A DNA stretch of 64,000 bases from Symbiodinium natans. Taxonomy: Eukaryota; Sar; Dinophyceae; Suessiales; Symbiodiniaceae. Shown piece after piece: positions 10,736 to 23,516 of the stretch (position 1 is its first letter; the number at the start of each line of letters is the position of its first letter). The DNA is taken from the NCBI GenBank assembly GCA_905221605.1, contig CAJNDS010002575.1, forward strand, positions 205,101 to 269,100, in the 5' to 3' direction. The position numbers and the translations under genes are program-made. A model generated the notes under the pieces. The model was given only the letters and a program-made list of their open reading frames with translations. It was not told where the DNA came from and did not search any database.

Positions 10736-13510
10736 TCAAGGCGCGGCGTGCGTCAGCACCTCCAGGTACAGCTTTTCAGCTTCGGCTTGCCGGCGGAGGC
10801 TGTAGAGCAAGAGCGCGTGGTTGCTCTTGGCCGTGAGCACCTCGCGTTTGTCTTTAGAAGCTCACCAAACCCTGACCATCCCTGACCCGCCTTTTTTAAA
10901 GTGAAAAGGAAGAGATGGGGCGACAAAAGAGGTAGCTAGCAGCTACATTACTATAAGACTCAAGAGACCTTGCTTCTAGTTCAGGGCCGCTAGAAGATTG
11001 GGTTCCGAAATGTCAAGTACAAAACGTCCACATGAAAGAAACGACTGACCCATGAGACTTCAGAATTGGACTCCCCCATCTCACACTGGACCTTCCACGA
11101 AGACTCTTTCCGCAACCCAGTCAAGGACCCTTGCTTGGCTTCGGTACAGGCGACTTGCGTTCCTTTCTGCAACTGACCATGCTTTGCATATGGCAGTCAT
11201 TAGATCAACACACGTTCAAACTGAGCTGGGAGGCATCATCTTCGCTGTCCATCTGCTCGATATTTTGTAGCACATGTTTGGAGACCTGCACGAGCCAAAC
11301 TGAAGGCGAGAAAACAATGGGCCGCGCTTGTGCGCATTTGTTTGCTTATCTGTTTGTCCGTCTTGGTTATGACACAAAGGGTTGTGCGGCAGGGAGGGGG
11401 AGGTGGGGGACCTTTTGCAACAGTGTTCTTCATGTGCTTCCAGGCATTGCATGTTGATACAGAAGATTGACAGCTGCGGGGTGCCACTGAGGTGCGTTGC
11501 GGGCCCTAGGACATACTCTGGCCTTCTGTCCTCAGCATTCAAGTCACCCCACGCAGCTCACAACAGGACCAGCAGACCAAAGGACCGGTAGACTGTAGGG
11601 AATCTAGGGAATCTGGGGAAGAAGCGACATACCAATCCACAAGCAACCTCGAAATATGCCGATGATATGACGGAAGTCCCATCAGTCCCTGCAAGTGCCC
11701 GTCCTGTATCCTGATCTGGACCTAAGTGGCCTACAAAGGCTAAGCCATGGCCTGAAACGCTTCCGTTCCGCGCCCACTGGCCCTCAGCATGTCTGCAAGA
11801 TTGCCCAGTGCCCTGCGCAGGGATGTTGGCCCCAGTTGGCAAGGAAACAGCTTCTACCAGCTTCTTTAGCTGAGAGGTTCCGTGTCCCGCCTCAGCTGAG
11901 CGCCTCGCTGGTGAGCCTGTGCGAAGCCCTGTGCAGCACTCCGCAACAGGCCTTCAGCCTCGGAGCCTCTCCCACGCCCACGCAAGAGCATGGCCAGATT
12001 GTTGGCCGAGGCAGCAGAGGCCGCGGCAGAGGCCGCGGCAGAGGCAGGAGAGACGCCCTCGGAGCCCTCAGAGCCCTCATATCTCTCGGCTTCTGCAGCT
12101 GCCAGTGCTCGCCGGAACCAACTCTCTGCTTCCGACGCGCGCCCGGCTGCTTGTAGCATGTCGGCGGTGGAGCGTAGGGCCGAGACACTTGAGGCTTTGG
12201 CACCGACCTTGGCGTACACCTGCCATGCAGAGGGGGGGGGGGGGGGATGAGGGGGTGGAATTGTGGTGGAATCGAAGACAGTAGGATTCGAACGTACACA
12301 TCTTCTAGTCTTCTTCCCGTCTTCTTCCTCTGTTGACCCTAAGCCTTAAGCTCTGTGCCTCGGCCGCCTCCTGCATGAGCTCCAGGCGCTTCGGAAGAGC
12401 TGAAGCTTTGGGGCCGGGGCCTGCTCCGCCCGCCGCTCCAGCCGTCAGCTCCAGGGCACGTGCCAAGCGGAGCTGGTCGTTGTGGGAGGGCACGGCCAGG
12501 GCACGTTGCGCCCGCAGGAGCCGCGCCCCGGCGGCAGCTGCCTCGTCATGTCGGCCCAGCTTCTGCAGCGCGTCTGCCACCCCCAGCCTCAAGTCGAGAG
12601 TTGTCGCATGGTGCTTGCCCAGGCCTTGAGCCGCCAAGCGCGCAGTGCGTTGGTACAGCAGGAGTGCTTCTTTGAGGCGGCTTTGCTTGGCGTAGGCCAG
12701 TGCGAGGGCAGCAGCTGCAGTAATGCTGCTCGAGTGCTGTGGGCCCAACATCTCCGCCAGCTGCTGTGCCGCCTGAAGATGCACCGTAGCCTCCTGCAGC
12801 CTCTTAAACCAGGATGTTGATCAGGAAGTTTCTCTGTTTTTACATTCAACCCCCTGCCTGCTCTGTGCCAGCAAGTGGGATCCAAGCTTTGCGGCACTAA
12901 GCAGCGTTGCACGGTGATGACGACCGTACGTGACCTGGCGGCCCTGCCAGGCAGCCTCGTGGAAGGCCAGCGCCTCCTTTAGAGCGAGCACGAGAACACT
13001 GGTGAGCCCATCCAACCTACGTGGAGCATACCGGCCTCCTTGCGTCCTGCAGCCTCCATCACCTTGGATCTGAAAGAAAAGCGAAGTCAAACGAACTCAA
13101 ACGAAGTCAATACCTATGTCCATCCCGAATCAAAACTTGCGTCGGAAGGGCTTAGTCCGGGAATTGTTGCCTCGTAAGCCAAAACAAATCAGGCCTTCAT
13201 TTTGTGCGAAACCTCCTTTATGACATGTTCTGGCTTCGGGGGCAAGCATGCACGAAGGTTGTAGATAGGGCTTGGGGCTTGGGGAGACACCGGTGCCACC
13301 CCGTTTCGAGTAGCACAAAAAAACACTTCACTGTTCTTTGGCATTGGAAGGGGCGAAATCCCGGCCTGGTCTGATCTTGCATTTACTGCTGTGCCGTGCT
13401 TGTTTCTGAGCCGGGCAACGGTTGCGAGGGTGCTTCGGCTGGCCAGCGTGTCCTCGTCTAGCGCGCCAAGGCGGCGCTCGCGGCCCAGCAACGCCCCTGA
13501 AGCCCACATG
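10736..13510 (-). CDS. Tetratricopeptide-repeat protein, split gene
   Basis: The minus-strand exons form helix-pair repeats of the kinesin-light-chain/NPHP3 TPR type. In order they are: 13387-13510 (GALDEDTLASRSTLATVARL, GT donor), 12858-12998 (ALAFHEAAWQGRQVTYGRHH, GC donor at 12857), 12338-12802 (about 155 residues, with AAALALAYAKQSRLKEALLL), 11917-12219 (101 codons, with ANNLAMLLRGRGRGSEAEGL), about 11751-11812 (ALGNLADMLRASGRGTEAF) and a last exon 10736-10860 (SNHALLLYSLRRQAEAEKLY) ending in TGA at 10736-10738. TPR solenoids bind proteins, so a scaffold or adaptor role is likely; no partner can be named. A further coding-like piece at 13870-13980 (AERLAFGLQLQNRQTEAVPS) may be an upstream exon. 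One exon carries a run of Ala-Ala-Ser-Ala repeats. Confidence 0.75.
12231..12246 (+). repeat. Poly-G run inside TPR-gene intron
   Basis: About fifteen consecutive G lie just upstream (minus-strand sense) of the exon that starts at 12219. They form a C-rich tract before the acceptor. Confidence 0.8.
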
Positions 13511-13984
13511 ACCTGGGACGATGGCTGTCAAAATCCTGTGCGCACGGAACAATTTACTCGCACCTGTCAGTAACCACACAACCAGCTTCGGACGTGTTGC
13601 TTTCAGCAGCGTAGCCAAAACAAAACCCAACACTCAATTTGTGCATCTCTTTGACATTGCAACATTACTGGTTGATTGACGGATAAACGTCAGGTCGCGT
13701 TCCCTCTTTTAGCACCTGAACTGACGTCGGACACAACATATTGAAAGCCCACGCAGAACACGAGCCAGCAAGCAGTGCTAATGCTTGTCGGAACCATCTC
13801 ATCATCAGAGCCTGTGCTCAACTGCCCCTTTGCCCCAGACTGTACTTCCCTCATCTTTCCGGAAAGCCCCCGAAGACATGGAGAAACTGCTCTCGACTGG
13901 GGACGGCTTCTGTTTGCCGGTTCTGCAGCTGAAGTCCAAAGGCCAACCGCTCCGCAGCCTTCTTGGAATCACTGGAACTGACAA

Positions 13985-14930
13985 ACTGAATCCATGGATG
14001 AGACAGATGAGACATTTATGCGTCCCAATCCCAAGCCTCCAAACACTGCCGCGGACTCACAGATGTCTGACACCTTGCAAAGGAGGTTCACACATGAACA
14101 TGCTTTTCTCTCCTGCTTACTCTGACTCCACAATGCATGCACGGCCGACATCAGACCTGCATGCTCATCCTTTTTACTAAAGCCCTGCAGCGGACGCAGA
14201 AAACGCAATTGTCCATTCAAGCTGGGACAGCCGAGAAGCACATCGACCTCGAGGCCATCTCCTGGCAGCAGAGCATAGCAAGCATGAGTCCCCTGATGTT
14301 TTTGGCACTGATCAACCCACAGGGCCTAGCAGATGCAAGCTGTAGGACTGGTTTCGTTAGCAAGGAAAAGTCGGCGGGTGTCCAACTCCACGAAGGAATT
14401 GACTGACATGACTTTTCATGCCACGGCTGCTCATTGCCAACAACTGTGATGCTTCGGAAAAGTCCGCCCTGTCCCAGTCCTGTGCTGCTGTTGTGCAGGA
14501 AGGCTGCCATTTGCTGGAGGTACGCTTCACGCAGCCCCACGCCTGGGCTCTTTAGGCTCACCAAAATGTTCAGAGCAAAGCATTAAACCACATAAGGTTC
14601 TGTTGGTGGCCGTGCGCAATGTTCGATAAAGAACAAGTTTCCAGGCTTGCAGCAAAGCCATGTCTACAGAAGGGCGAGCAAGTTATCTGCCGGCCAGCCT
14701 TTGCACTTTTCGGGTCCCTGGCCGTTCAAGCGAGCATCTTTCAGAGCGGAATGGATGGCACGAGTCCAGAAGAGGATTGCTTTGATGTGAAGTCTTGGGG
14801 CCGTCTCTCCCAATCACTTCTTAATCTATTCCAATTTGTTCCAATTCTTTTCTCCAGAATACTTGCTAATCGCTTCGGTTCCTACTTGCTTCGGAGCAAG
14901 GGTAGGCACCCCACACTTTCCAAGAGGCAA
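13985..14930. other. Intergenic or intron sequence with one coding-like piece
   Basis: The minus-strand stretch 14460-14564 reads VGLREAYLQQMAAFLHNSST and looks coding-like, but no family is recognised. It lies downstream of the glycosyltransferase stop codon and may be an upstream exon of the TPR gene. The rest shows nothing identifiable. Confidence 0.35.
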
Positions 14931-14939
14931 CTTTTTGCA

Positions 14940-16860
14940 TTACGGACTACGGGTACAACTTTCAGGCGAGGTGCTGCCTGGCAGGGCCATGGATTCCTTG
15001 CCCCCGTCGCAGAGGTCCCTCCAGAAGGCAGAGAAGACGCCACGACGCACCTCGTCGGGAACACCTGCCAAGTGGACCACGTGCTGCAGGTCCGGCGGCC
15101 CAGAGATGGGATTTCCGATCTCGCTATAGACCAGGCCCATGGGGAGGATACCAACATGACGCCGGCAGCCCAAGGCGTCTTGGGACAAGTGGGTGTCTTG
15201 CGCAGCTACTGTATGCTACACAATTTTTCCGTAATGTTTCGGGCTTTGTCCGGTCGTTACATTTGTGAATGGGGAACCTGTTCTTTAAAGATTCGAACTC
15301 AGCAGTGTGTGCTCCTGAGAGTTTAACAGCCTAGTCTAGGGGCATTCGGGATTCATTCAGCGTGCCTTGCCGATAGAGCTTCTCCAGCACTTCCTGGTCG
15401 TTCTGGGACGAAGAAGAAAGCTTGGACAGCCACAGCTCGACGAAATCGTGAGCCCACGGATGCTGTCTCACCAACAGGAATCCCGAGTTGAACATGCTGG
15501 ATGTCCCCGGTCCGATCAGCTCTCCACGACTCACCAACAAGTGAGTTTCCTCCGATGCATGTGCCTCCACCACGGCACTGAGTGCATCTTTGCTGAAGTC
15601 GACAACCGCTGCATCTGCATCGAGGTATGCGACCCAGGTTGCCTCCGAGGCCACCTGAGCCATGGTTTTTATTTGATGGTGTTTTTAATGGAAATCTATT
15701 TCCTTCCGCGGAACCCTTCCGCAGACCTTCCGTGCCTCGAAAGGTAGCTTCCGCGGGCATTTTTTGAAAGCGCCCTTCCGCGGACGCTTCCGCGGAGCCA
15801 TTTTCGCGTGAATTCGTACAGTTCCTTCCGCGCAGTACGTTTGTAGTCTTAGGCACGTGTTCCATGAAGTTCCGACAGTCGATGTTGAAACCGAAGCTTG
15901 TACACTGTCCGCGCACGACTGTCAAAGCTTTATGGCATCTAGGACCATGGCAGGCATGTTTCGAGGGGTTTGCGATTATATGTTAGATTACCCTACTTGG
16001 GGTTGAAAGGTTCAAAGGTTATGCTTAAGACGGAGCTTCCGCGGGAAGATGCTTCCGCCAAACCTTCCGCGTGCTTCCGCGGCCACAGCGCGGAGCTCAT
16101 TCTGAGCACAAACCCAAAATAGATTTCCGTACTAAAGTAACTTTCAAGAAGCGCCTAAACAACCGCAGCTCACCTTGGTGGGTCACGCCAAGCCGGCCCC
16201 ATCAGTATCGATGCATGGCTAAGCATGGCACTAGCATGGCACCAGCGTGGCACTAGCGTGGCCAAGCCGCTTTCAGGGCCTCCAAGATGGTAGCGACATT
16301 GCCAGCTCTCCACAGCAGCTTCAGATCAGGTCCCAGTCGAAAGCTCCCCGTGGCCAGCTGGAAGCTGTTGCCAAACGACGCTGCGTGTGCAGAATTGATG
16401 GCTGCCACATAGACAGCCTGGCAGCTGACTCCAAACTAAGCAATTTTTCAAATACCAAAGAAGAGTTTCCGGTCTCTCATTCCTGCCCAGCGGCATAGCT
16501 GTGAATGTCTGCTGTGGCCAAACTCACCAGGTGGATCTTCGCAGATGATCGGTGAGTTGAAGAGTTCGCACCTGTGCGAGTTGTTTTTTGGTTGCTGCCC
16601 TAGCACCTAGCACCATTATCTCAAATCTTTGGACGCTGTGAGGACAACAGCAAGGCACACTGAAGCAGCTTGTCGTGGCTCTCAGCATTGCAGCAGCGCT
16701 TTTCTGAGTAGATGTGATCCCACTGGTTCGCAGTGCCTGCCAACAAAGGCCACCCCAATGGCATGCAAAAGTGGGAAAAAGTGGGAAAGACATTCCAACA
16801 GATGCCTGTCAGCACGAGCAGGGACAGGAAGAGGATCTGCCTCTCCCGACCAGAACTTCC
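14940..16860 (-). CDS. GT34-like glycosyltransferase, split gene
   Basis: The exon starting at 15654 reads ATWVAYLDADAAVVDFS and then MFNSGFLLVRQHPWAHDFVE and NDQEVLEKLY. This is the order seen in galactosyl/xylosyl transferases of the GMA12/MNN10 (GT34) type, with D-A-D as the metal-binding DXD motif. The last exon, 14940-15188, reads VGILPMGLVYSEIGNP and HVVHLAGVPDEVRRG and ends in TAA at 14940; a HxAG near the C-terminus is typical. Upstream pieces are CTSFGFNIDCRNFMEHVP (about 15855-15930), VAAINSAHAASFGNSFQLAT (about 16250-16435) and a hydrophobic segment, RQILFLSLLVLTGICW (about 16780-16860), which could be a type II anchor. A Golgi sugar-transfer role is inferred. Upstream exon membership is less certain than the DXD and C-terminal exons. 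Confidence 0.62.
15690..16090. repeat. Cluster of CTTCCGCGG-type short repeats in glycosyltransferase introns
   Basis: The 9-mer CTTCCGCGG or a near variant occurs roughly eleven times in 400 bases (for example near 15702, 15715, 15749, 15773, 15786, 15822, 16034, 16052, 16063, 16075). Nothing comparable was seen in the rest of the window. The repeats lie in and around the introns between glycosyltransferase exons. Confidence 0.8.
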
Positions 16861-16999
16861 GGAGTCTATGTTCGGAACAGGGTTGCGCACTTGTTTGGTA
16901 GCAACGACGGCTTTGCATGTGCAAAACAGCAAGCGGAACACTCACTTGGACGGCTACCTTTGACTTCGAGCGTTTCGCCTATCTTAGATGGTGAGGGGG

Positions 17000-18460
17000 C
17001 ATCGTTTTGAAGAGCCCGAAGGACAAAAAGCAGCTGTGGAGAGACAACGGCTAGAGTTTGTTCAAAGCTTGCTTTGTAATGCCATTGTAAAGGGCTGTCC
17101 CAAGCGCTCTCATGACGGGACTGGTTGAGTGAGTTGTGTAGGATTTGGAGTTTTGCTGGTGGGTTCAAGATTTTGCGATTGGAGGCAGAGTTTCTATTGC
17201 TTGTGTCCGCAGTAGGACGCCATGTAGCACTGAGAAGGAGCCATTTATGCACTCACCAATAACTGTAAACTAAAACGTACCCAGGAAGGTGGGTCTGGGT
17301 TTAGAGTTCGGGTCTATAGTTTAGGGCTCCCTGTGATATATAAGCTGTGAAAGCTCGAACCGCACGTGCTGGAGTCCGTTGAAAGCGTTTGCGAAACAAA
17401 CAAACAACCAAACGGCTGCTGCCCTAGGTTGCACTCCGTTGCACTCCGTTGCACTCCGTTGCACTCTGCTGCACTCCAAGAGGAAGTCAAAAACCCAGTG
17501 CCTGTCCATCATCGAAGGAAGGCAGAAGGCGGAAGGCGGAAGGCAGAGAAAGGCGGAGGAAGGCGAGTGGTACTACCAATCTGCCCCTCCGACATAGGCT
17601 CGGGCAGGTTGCCACTTGGGTGGAAGGTAGCCAGAAAAGGTATCCTGACTGTGCCTGAGCCGAAAGCATCTCGACACGTTTTGGCCCCAGTGGCACCTAC
17701 TCCATTGAAGCTTCGATAAGGATTTGCCAATGTTGCTTGAAGAAGCGCTCACCCGAACAGGATATACCTTGAAGACAAATGAAGGGCTGTGGTTCCTGTG
17801 CCTCCTAACGCGCTCCGCAAGTTGGAACCAACAATGCATGAAAGTGCAAGCGCAGATGCGGAATCTGGAAACCCCACACAAAACTATGAAAACTATTCTA
17901 AGGCAGGTGGGACAGCTTAAGGCATGCACTGCTGTTTTCTGGAAACTGCAAAGCTGCTGGCAATGCAACTCCCCAATTTGGCCCAAGAAATTGGGGGTTT
18001 GGACAACCTCAGTATCCAGGGGGGTCTTGCTGCCACGTCCTCGTCATTGACCTGGAGCGTCTCTGAACCGAACTTTGCTCCTCACGGGCCCGTGCTTCCA
18101 CACTGTTGCATGCAAGACGGCGCTGAGCAGCGCTCGGAACGAACGGAGCTCCTGAGTTCTTCCAAATGGTCGGATGACCGGATGGGTTCCTCTCATCACG
18201 GCGAGTCTGAAAAAAGAGGGCCGTGAGCCCGCCTTGGCGCTGAGCTTCTGGCATGGTGCTTGGCACCAGATACTGCGGGCCAGGGTTGTTCGCTAATGGA
18301 TCTGCAGCCTCGTGCCACTCGAGCTTAAGTGAGATTGAGCAAGAACATGCAAGAACCCTCACAACAACAGGACCTTGTACAGAAACTGAGGCACATGACG
18401 CCGATCAGTGACTTGCCGATGGTGAACTTCGGAGCGGTGTTGTAGCAACTGGCAGGTTAG
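17000..18460. other. Mostly non-coding; short tandem repeats
   Basis: The stretch contains about five tandem copies of GTTGCACTCC (17429-17478) and a GGAAGGC-rich purine stretch (17517-17570). No confident exon was seen. The minus-strand piece 17740-17820 could be one but lacks a domain. Confidence 0.4.
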
Positions 18461-18464
18461 CCGG

Positions 18465-19440
18465 TTAGCCGAACGCAGCTATCGAGCCGAACGCAGCTAT
18501 CGAGGACGTGTCCCTGTCAAGCTCAGGCCCCAACGCATCGTATGCTTTCGCCGGATCCGTTGGAAGCATGCCCTGGACAGAGTGTAGATCTGCTTTGCAC
18601 AGTCTTGGACCGCAGGCAGCTGAATCTCAGAACCGCTCGTCCGAGTTCGTTCTCAGTGGCTTTGAAAGGGAGCCGCGCATGCTCCACTTTGGCCTCGGCA
18701 CATGCTCCAACCATCGCCATACTGTAAGCATTCACGGTAGGTGTTGACTTAGGTCCGCGCCCTACGCGAAGGGCTGCCCTGTATCCGGCCTCGGTGAAAT
18801 CACATGCATTTCTTTTCCAAGACCCGGCGCACCACTAAAGCCATACTCAGTTGCTCGAGATTCGTTGAGCTGAGGCCACAGCGTCCATTCCCCACCTTGA
18901 AAGAGGAGTGAGGAGTGCCAAGGTTTGGCGTCACAAACATGGCAACATTCAGGTGAGGTCCGCCGAGCTGCTTCATGTCACGATATTCCTTCATAGTCAG
19001 GTCGGACACCCGGCCGTTCCATTTGCCCCTCGGAACCCGCATGAGAATACTGAGATATACTGAGCATACTCCAGTCTTCAGGCAGCTCTTCCAAGATGGC
19101 CAGATCCCTCGGTCGTGGGCTTCCTCTGGGTCGTCCGCATACTTTCCTGCCGAACATGCATTCCATCAGGTTCTATCAGAACGGTGCTCATGTTGCTCCA
19201 CCTGGCAAGCTAGGGCTGGGGCTCGAAAGGAACTGGGCGACTTCGTGCCACCCTCCGACTCACCTTTGAAATGAAACGAGACAAGCGAGATTAGCAGGAC
19301 TTTGACAGGAAAACAGAGGCGGCCTGAGCCTGCAAGCTCCTTCCAGGCTTCGTCCACCATCTGCGCAGCCTCCGCCATAACCCGTGCCACTTCGACGGCC
19401 GCCATGGCAAAGTCTTTAGCCGCGCCTATGTTATACTGAA
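18465..19440 (-). CDS. Unrecognised protein, C-terminal exons of a split gene
   Basis: Three minus-strand pieces look coding. The first, about 19325-19430, begins at an AG acceptor and reads AAKDFAMAAVEVARVMAEAA. The second, about 18904-19160, is about 85 codons open in one frame, includes VSDLTMKEYRDMKQLGGPHL and ends at a GT donor after SSFK. The third, about 18465-18640, reads DLHSVQGMLPTDPAKAYDAL and ends in TAA at 18465-18467. No family is recognised. The last exon ends in a duplicated Ile-Ala-Ala-Phe-Gly, caused by a short direct repeat in the DNA at about 18470-18505. The zinc-ribbon exon near 20.8 kb could be upstream in the same gene. Confidence 0.45.
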
Positions 19441-19519
19441 ACAATACTAACAAACATACTTGACAAGGTCTTGAGTCACAACGATAGGATCTGTCCGTGT
19501 GGCTTTCGCTTCCCATATA

Positions 19520-20150
19520 CTGCCATCATGCTATAATTAAGTGAGCGGCTTGGGAGCAGAACTACTTGAGACTGGAATGCAACAGCATTGGAAAGGTTTT
19601 ACAATGGCAGATAGCACAGGCGTCACAGTCCTTTGCCGCCACCCGGCATCTGCTCGTCACAATGGGACGATGAAGACTCACCAGGCACACCAGCGTCGAA
19701 AGTCATTTTGACAGCCCCTCCAATGCGACACTGTATACAAACACTCCTGATGCTTCAAACTAATTCAATGTACAAGACACACGCCTGCTGGCACAGGCAG
19801 TGAATTGCAGAGCTTGGGGTCACGAACAACGAACGTGCGCTTGGCAGATGTAGAGCATGCAGCGCATACATGTAGAATCGCCACAACCCCCGCCCTGGCA
19901 GAAAACGTATGCAATGCATCAAATTGTGCAGCAAGGTCAGAGCAAACACAGGGTGCTGCAAGGTCTTCATGATGCCAACGACTTTCTCTATTCTCCACAG
20001 TACTCTTGACATTGTGCAGCTTTGTGGGTACACAACTTCGTTGGAGTGTCTCTTTCAAAGTGCCGCTAGGCTCGGGCACCAGGGCCGTTGATCTCTCTCA
20101 GCGCAGCATTTAAGTCGCCGCCGCACTTCGTCAAGACCTGAAAGCTTCTC
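19520..20150. other. No recognised feature
   Basis: Short open stretches occur on both strands, without domains, repeats or clear splice borders. Confidence 0.4.
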
Positions 20151-20780
20151 ATGACATGGCACATGATATTGAACTCTCACTCTCGCCACTCCCCGACACC
20201 AAGTTTGGAAACACAGCCTTCATAAGCCGCCAACACGGGTTTGTCGATGAGCCGCCTTCTTGCAACTGAGTGGCATCCCGAACTTCCTCGCAATCTGCAT
20301 AGCCCATCTCCTGTGAGTCACATCTATCAATGCAAGGTATGTGCAAGCGCGGAGTGCATGTTGGCAGCATCCGCTGAAGCCCCACCTTCAGCTTCCCCAG
20401 CGCCTTCGAGTGGCGAAAGCGCGGCTTGTCCGCTTGCTTGGACTTCGCCCGTCCGGCCTGCTACAAGCAGAATCCTGCGATATGTCATGGAATTTTCGGG
20501 CACGTGGGAGGCAAGGGTTCCGAGCACACTACAACTGCTGTTCCAATCCACTCGCGAGTCTGGACACGAACAAAATGAAGAAAAGGAAAAAAAGGGCCGC
20601 TCTTCTGTTTTTCTGGGTTTTCATGGGTTCCCCATCCACGCTCTACAGTGGCCCAAGGGCTGCACGGGAGCGACAGGACCACTTGGAGGCACTGGGCCCG
20701 CAGCCTTGTGAAGGCACATCAGCTCGCCCCTCAACATCAGGTTGTTCCCACACAGGCAAATCAACCGCACACCTGGGAGG

Positions 20781-20870
20781 ACTTCTTGCCCCGCTGCTGC
20801 CCACAATGCCGACAGAAGTTGGCATCTGCTGGAAGCAGGCTCCCGCATTTCGCACAGGCGGATTCCTCGG
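20781..20870 (-). CDS. Zinc-ribbon exon (CxxC...CxxC)
   Basis: On the minus strand this reads CAKCGSLLPADANFCRHCG followed by QQRGKK. The two CxxC pairs are spaced as in small zinc ribbons, and the FCRHCG form is frequent near the ends of dinoflagellate proteins of many kinds. The ribbon alone does not name the host protein. The gene's other exons were not identified. Confidence 0.55.
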
Positions 20871-21255
20871 ATGAGAACAGATTACAGTAGCAACAAGTGG
20901 GGGAATCCTATACGAGCAATATGTAAGTACATACAACAGGCCCCTTACAGGATGCTGAATAAGGCACTCCCCCAGCCAAGCTCCCCATGCTCGGCTCAAG
21001 AGGTCCGCTCTAGGAGTGTCTGTCAAGCCTTCAAACCCCAAGCATTCACCCTCAACAAAACCCATCGCGGGCCTGCTAGAACAACAATCTAAAGGTCTAA
21101 AAAAATTCTAAAACACCTAAGGGCAGTCGGGTTGCTGAAGACGCACTTTTGAATGGGCAAGACTGTAGCGAGGTTTCGGCCTAGCCCCAAGGCTCTGCTC
21201 CACACGTGCCTTGCTTATCACAAACAGTGGCTCCACTCTATTAAGCGAATCGTCT

Positions 21256-23396
21256 TCGGGTCCAGTGGGCGAGCGTCATGAGCATCAGCCGCCCAATAGC
21301 CCAGCGACGTGCTAAACGAGCATCAGCTGGCTCGTCAAGCCCAGGCGGAGCATCATGAGCATCAGCCGCCCAAGTTCCTGGCACGTCTAGCCGTCTAGCC
21401 CAGCATCACGAGCATCACGAGCATCAGCTGGCTCGTCAAGCGCAGCGGGCGGAGCATCATGAGCATCAGCTGCCCAAGTTCCTGGCACGTCTAGCCGTCT
21501 AGCCCAGCATCACGAGCATCACGAGCATCAGCTGGCTCGTCAAGCGCAGCGGGCGGAGCATCATGAGCATTAGCCGCCCAAGTTCCTGGCACGTCTAGCC
21601 GTCTAGCCCAGCATCACGAGCATCACGAGCATCAGCTGGCTCGTCAAGCCCTGCGGGCGGAGCATCATGAGCATCAGCCGCCCAAGTTCCTGGCACGTCC
21701 AGCCCAGCATCACGAGCATCACGAGCATCAGCTGGCTCGTCAAGCGCAGCGGGCGAGCATCATGAGCATCAGCCGCCCAAGTTCCTGGCACGTCTCGCCG
21801 TCTAGCCCAGCATCACGAGCATCACGAGCATCAGCTGGCTCGTCAAGCGCAGCGGGCGGAGCATCATGAGCATCAGCCGCCCAAGTTCCTGGCACGTCTA
21901 GCCGTCTAGCCCAGCATCACGAGCATCACGAGCATCAGCTGGCTCGTCAAGCGCAGCGGGCGGAGCATCATGAGCATTAGCCGCCCAAGTTCCTGGCACG
22001 TCTAGCCGTCTAGCCCAGCATCACGAGCATCACGAGCATCAGCTGGCTCGTCAAGCCCTGCGGGCGGAGCATCATGAGCATCAGCCGCCCAAGTTCCTGG
22101 CACGTCCAGCCCAGCATCACGAGCATCACGAGCATCAGCTGGCTCGTCAAGCGCAGCGGGCGAGCATCATGAGCATCAGCCGCCCAAGTTCCTGGCACGT
22201 CTCGCCGTCTAGCCCAGCATCACGAGAATCACGAGCATCAGCTGGCTCGTCAAGCGCAGCGGTCGGAGCATCATGAGCATCAGCTGCCCAAGTTCCTGGC
22301 ACGTCTAGCCGTCTAGCCCAGCATCACGAGCATCACGAGCATCAACTGGCTCGTCAAGCATCAGCCGCCCAAGTTCCTGGCACGCCTAGCCAGCATCACG
22401 AGCATCACGAGCATCAGCTGGCTCGTCAAGCCCTGCGGGCAGCATCATGAGCATCAGCCGCCCAAGTTCCTGGCACGTCCAGCCCAGCATCACGAGCATC
22501 ACGAGCATCAGCTGGCTCGTCAAGCGCAGCGGGCGAGCATCATGAGCATCAGCCGCCCAAGTTCCTGGCACGTCTAGCCGTCTAGCCCAGCATCACGAGC
22601 ATCACGAGCATCAGCTGGCTCGTCAAGCGCAGCGGGCGGAGCATCATGAGCATTAGCCGCCCAAGTTCCTGGCACGTCTAGCCGTCTAGCCCAGCATCAC
22701 GAGCATCACGAGCATCAGCTGGCTCGTCAAGCCCTGCGGGCGGAGCATCATGAGCATCAGCCGCCCAAGTTCCTGGCACGTCTAGCCGTCTAGCCCAGCA
22801 TCACGAGCATCACGAGCATCAGCTGGCTCGTCAAGCGCAGCGGCCGAGGATCATGAGCATCAGCCGCCCAAGTTCCTGGCACGTCTAGCCCAGTCTGGCG
22901 CAGCATCACGAGCATCAGCTGGCTCGTCAAGCGCAGCGGGCGAGCATCATGAGCATCAACCGCCCAAGTTCCTGGCGCGTCTAGCCCAGCATCACGAGCA
23001 TCAGCTGGCTCGTCAAGCCCAGCGGGCGAGCATCATGAGCATCAGCCGCCCAAGTTCCTGGCGCGTCTGGCTCAGCATCACGCGCATCAGCTGGCTCGTC
23101 AAGCGCAGCGGGCGAGCATCATGAGCATCAGCCGCCCAAGTTCCTGGCACGTCTAGCCCAGCATCACGAGCATGCATCACGAGCATCAGCTGGCTCGTCA
23201 AGCCATGCGGGCGGAGCATCACGAGCATCAGCCGCCCAAGTTCCTGGCACGTCCAGCCCAGCATCACGAGCATCACGAGCATCAGCCGCCCAAGTTCCTG
23301 GCGCGTCTAGCTCAGCATCACGAGCATCAGCTGGCTCGTCAAGCCCCCAGCGGGCGAGCATCATGAGCATCAGCCGCCCAAGTTCCTGGCGCGTCT
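21256..23396. repeat. Tandem satellite, about 105-base unit, about 20 copies
   Basis: The unit runs through the motifs GAGCATCAGCTGGCTCGTCA, GCGGGCGGAGCATCATGAGC, CCGCCCAAGTTCCTGGCACG and TCTAGCC, with GAGCATCAC sub-repeats. Copies differ by small indels and point changes. Segments around 21603-21791 and 22010-22198 are identical, which indicates a higher-order period of 407 bases (about four units). Long minus-strand open frames here are by-products of the repeat. Confidence 0.92.
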
Positions 23397-23399
23397 AAC

Positions 23400-23468
23400 A
23401 AAATAATTTCAATAATGTAATCATCAAGTTTATGCAAGTTTCTTTAGGACTAAAAGTGTTAATAATAA

Positions 23469-23516
<48 letters not shown>

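Noticed and set aside
21603-23370. Long minus-strand open frames rich in Met-Leu-Val and Trp-Ala-Ala-Asp
   Set aside because: They are repeated exactly with the satellite unit and arise because the unit lacks stops in those frames; no independent evidence of coding.
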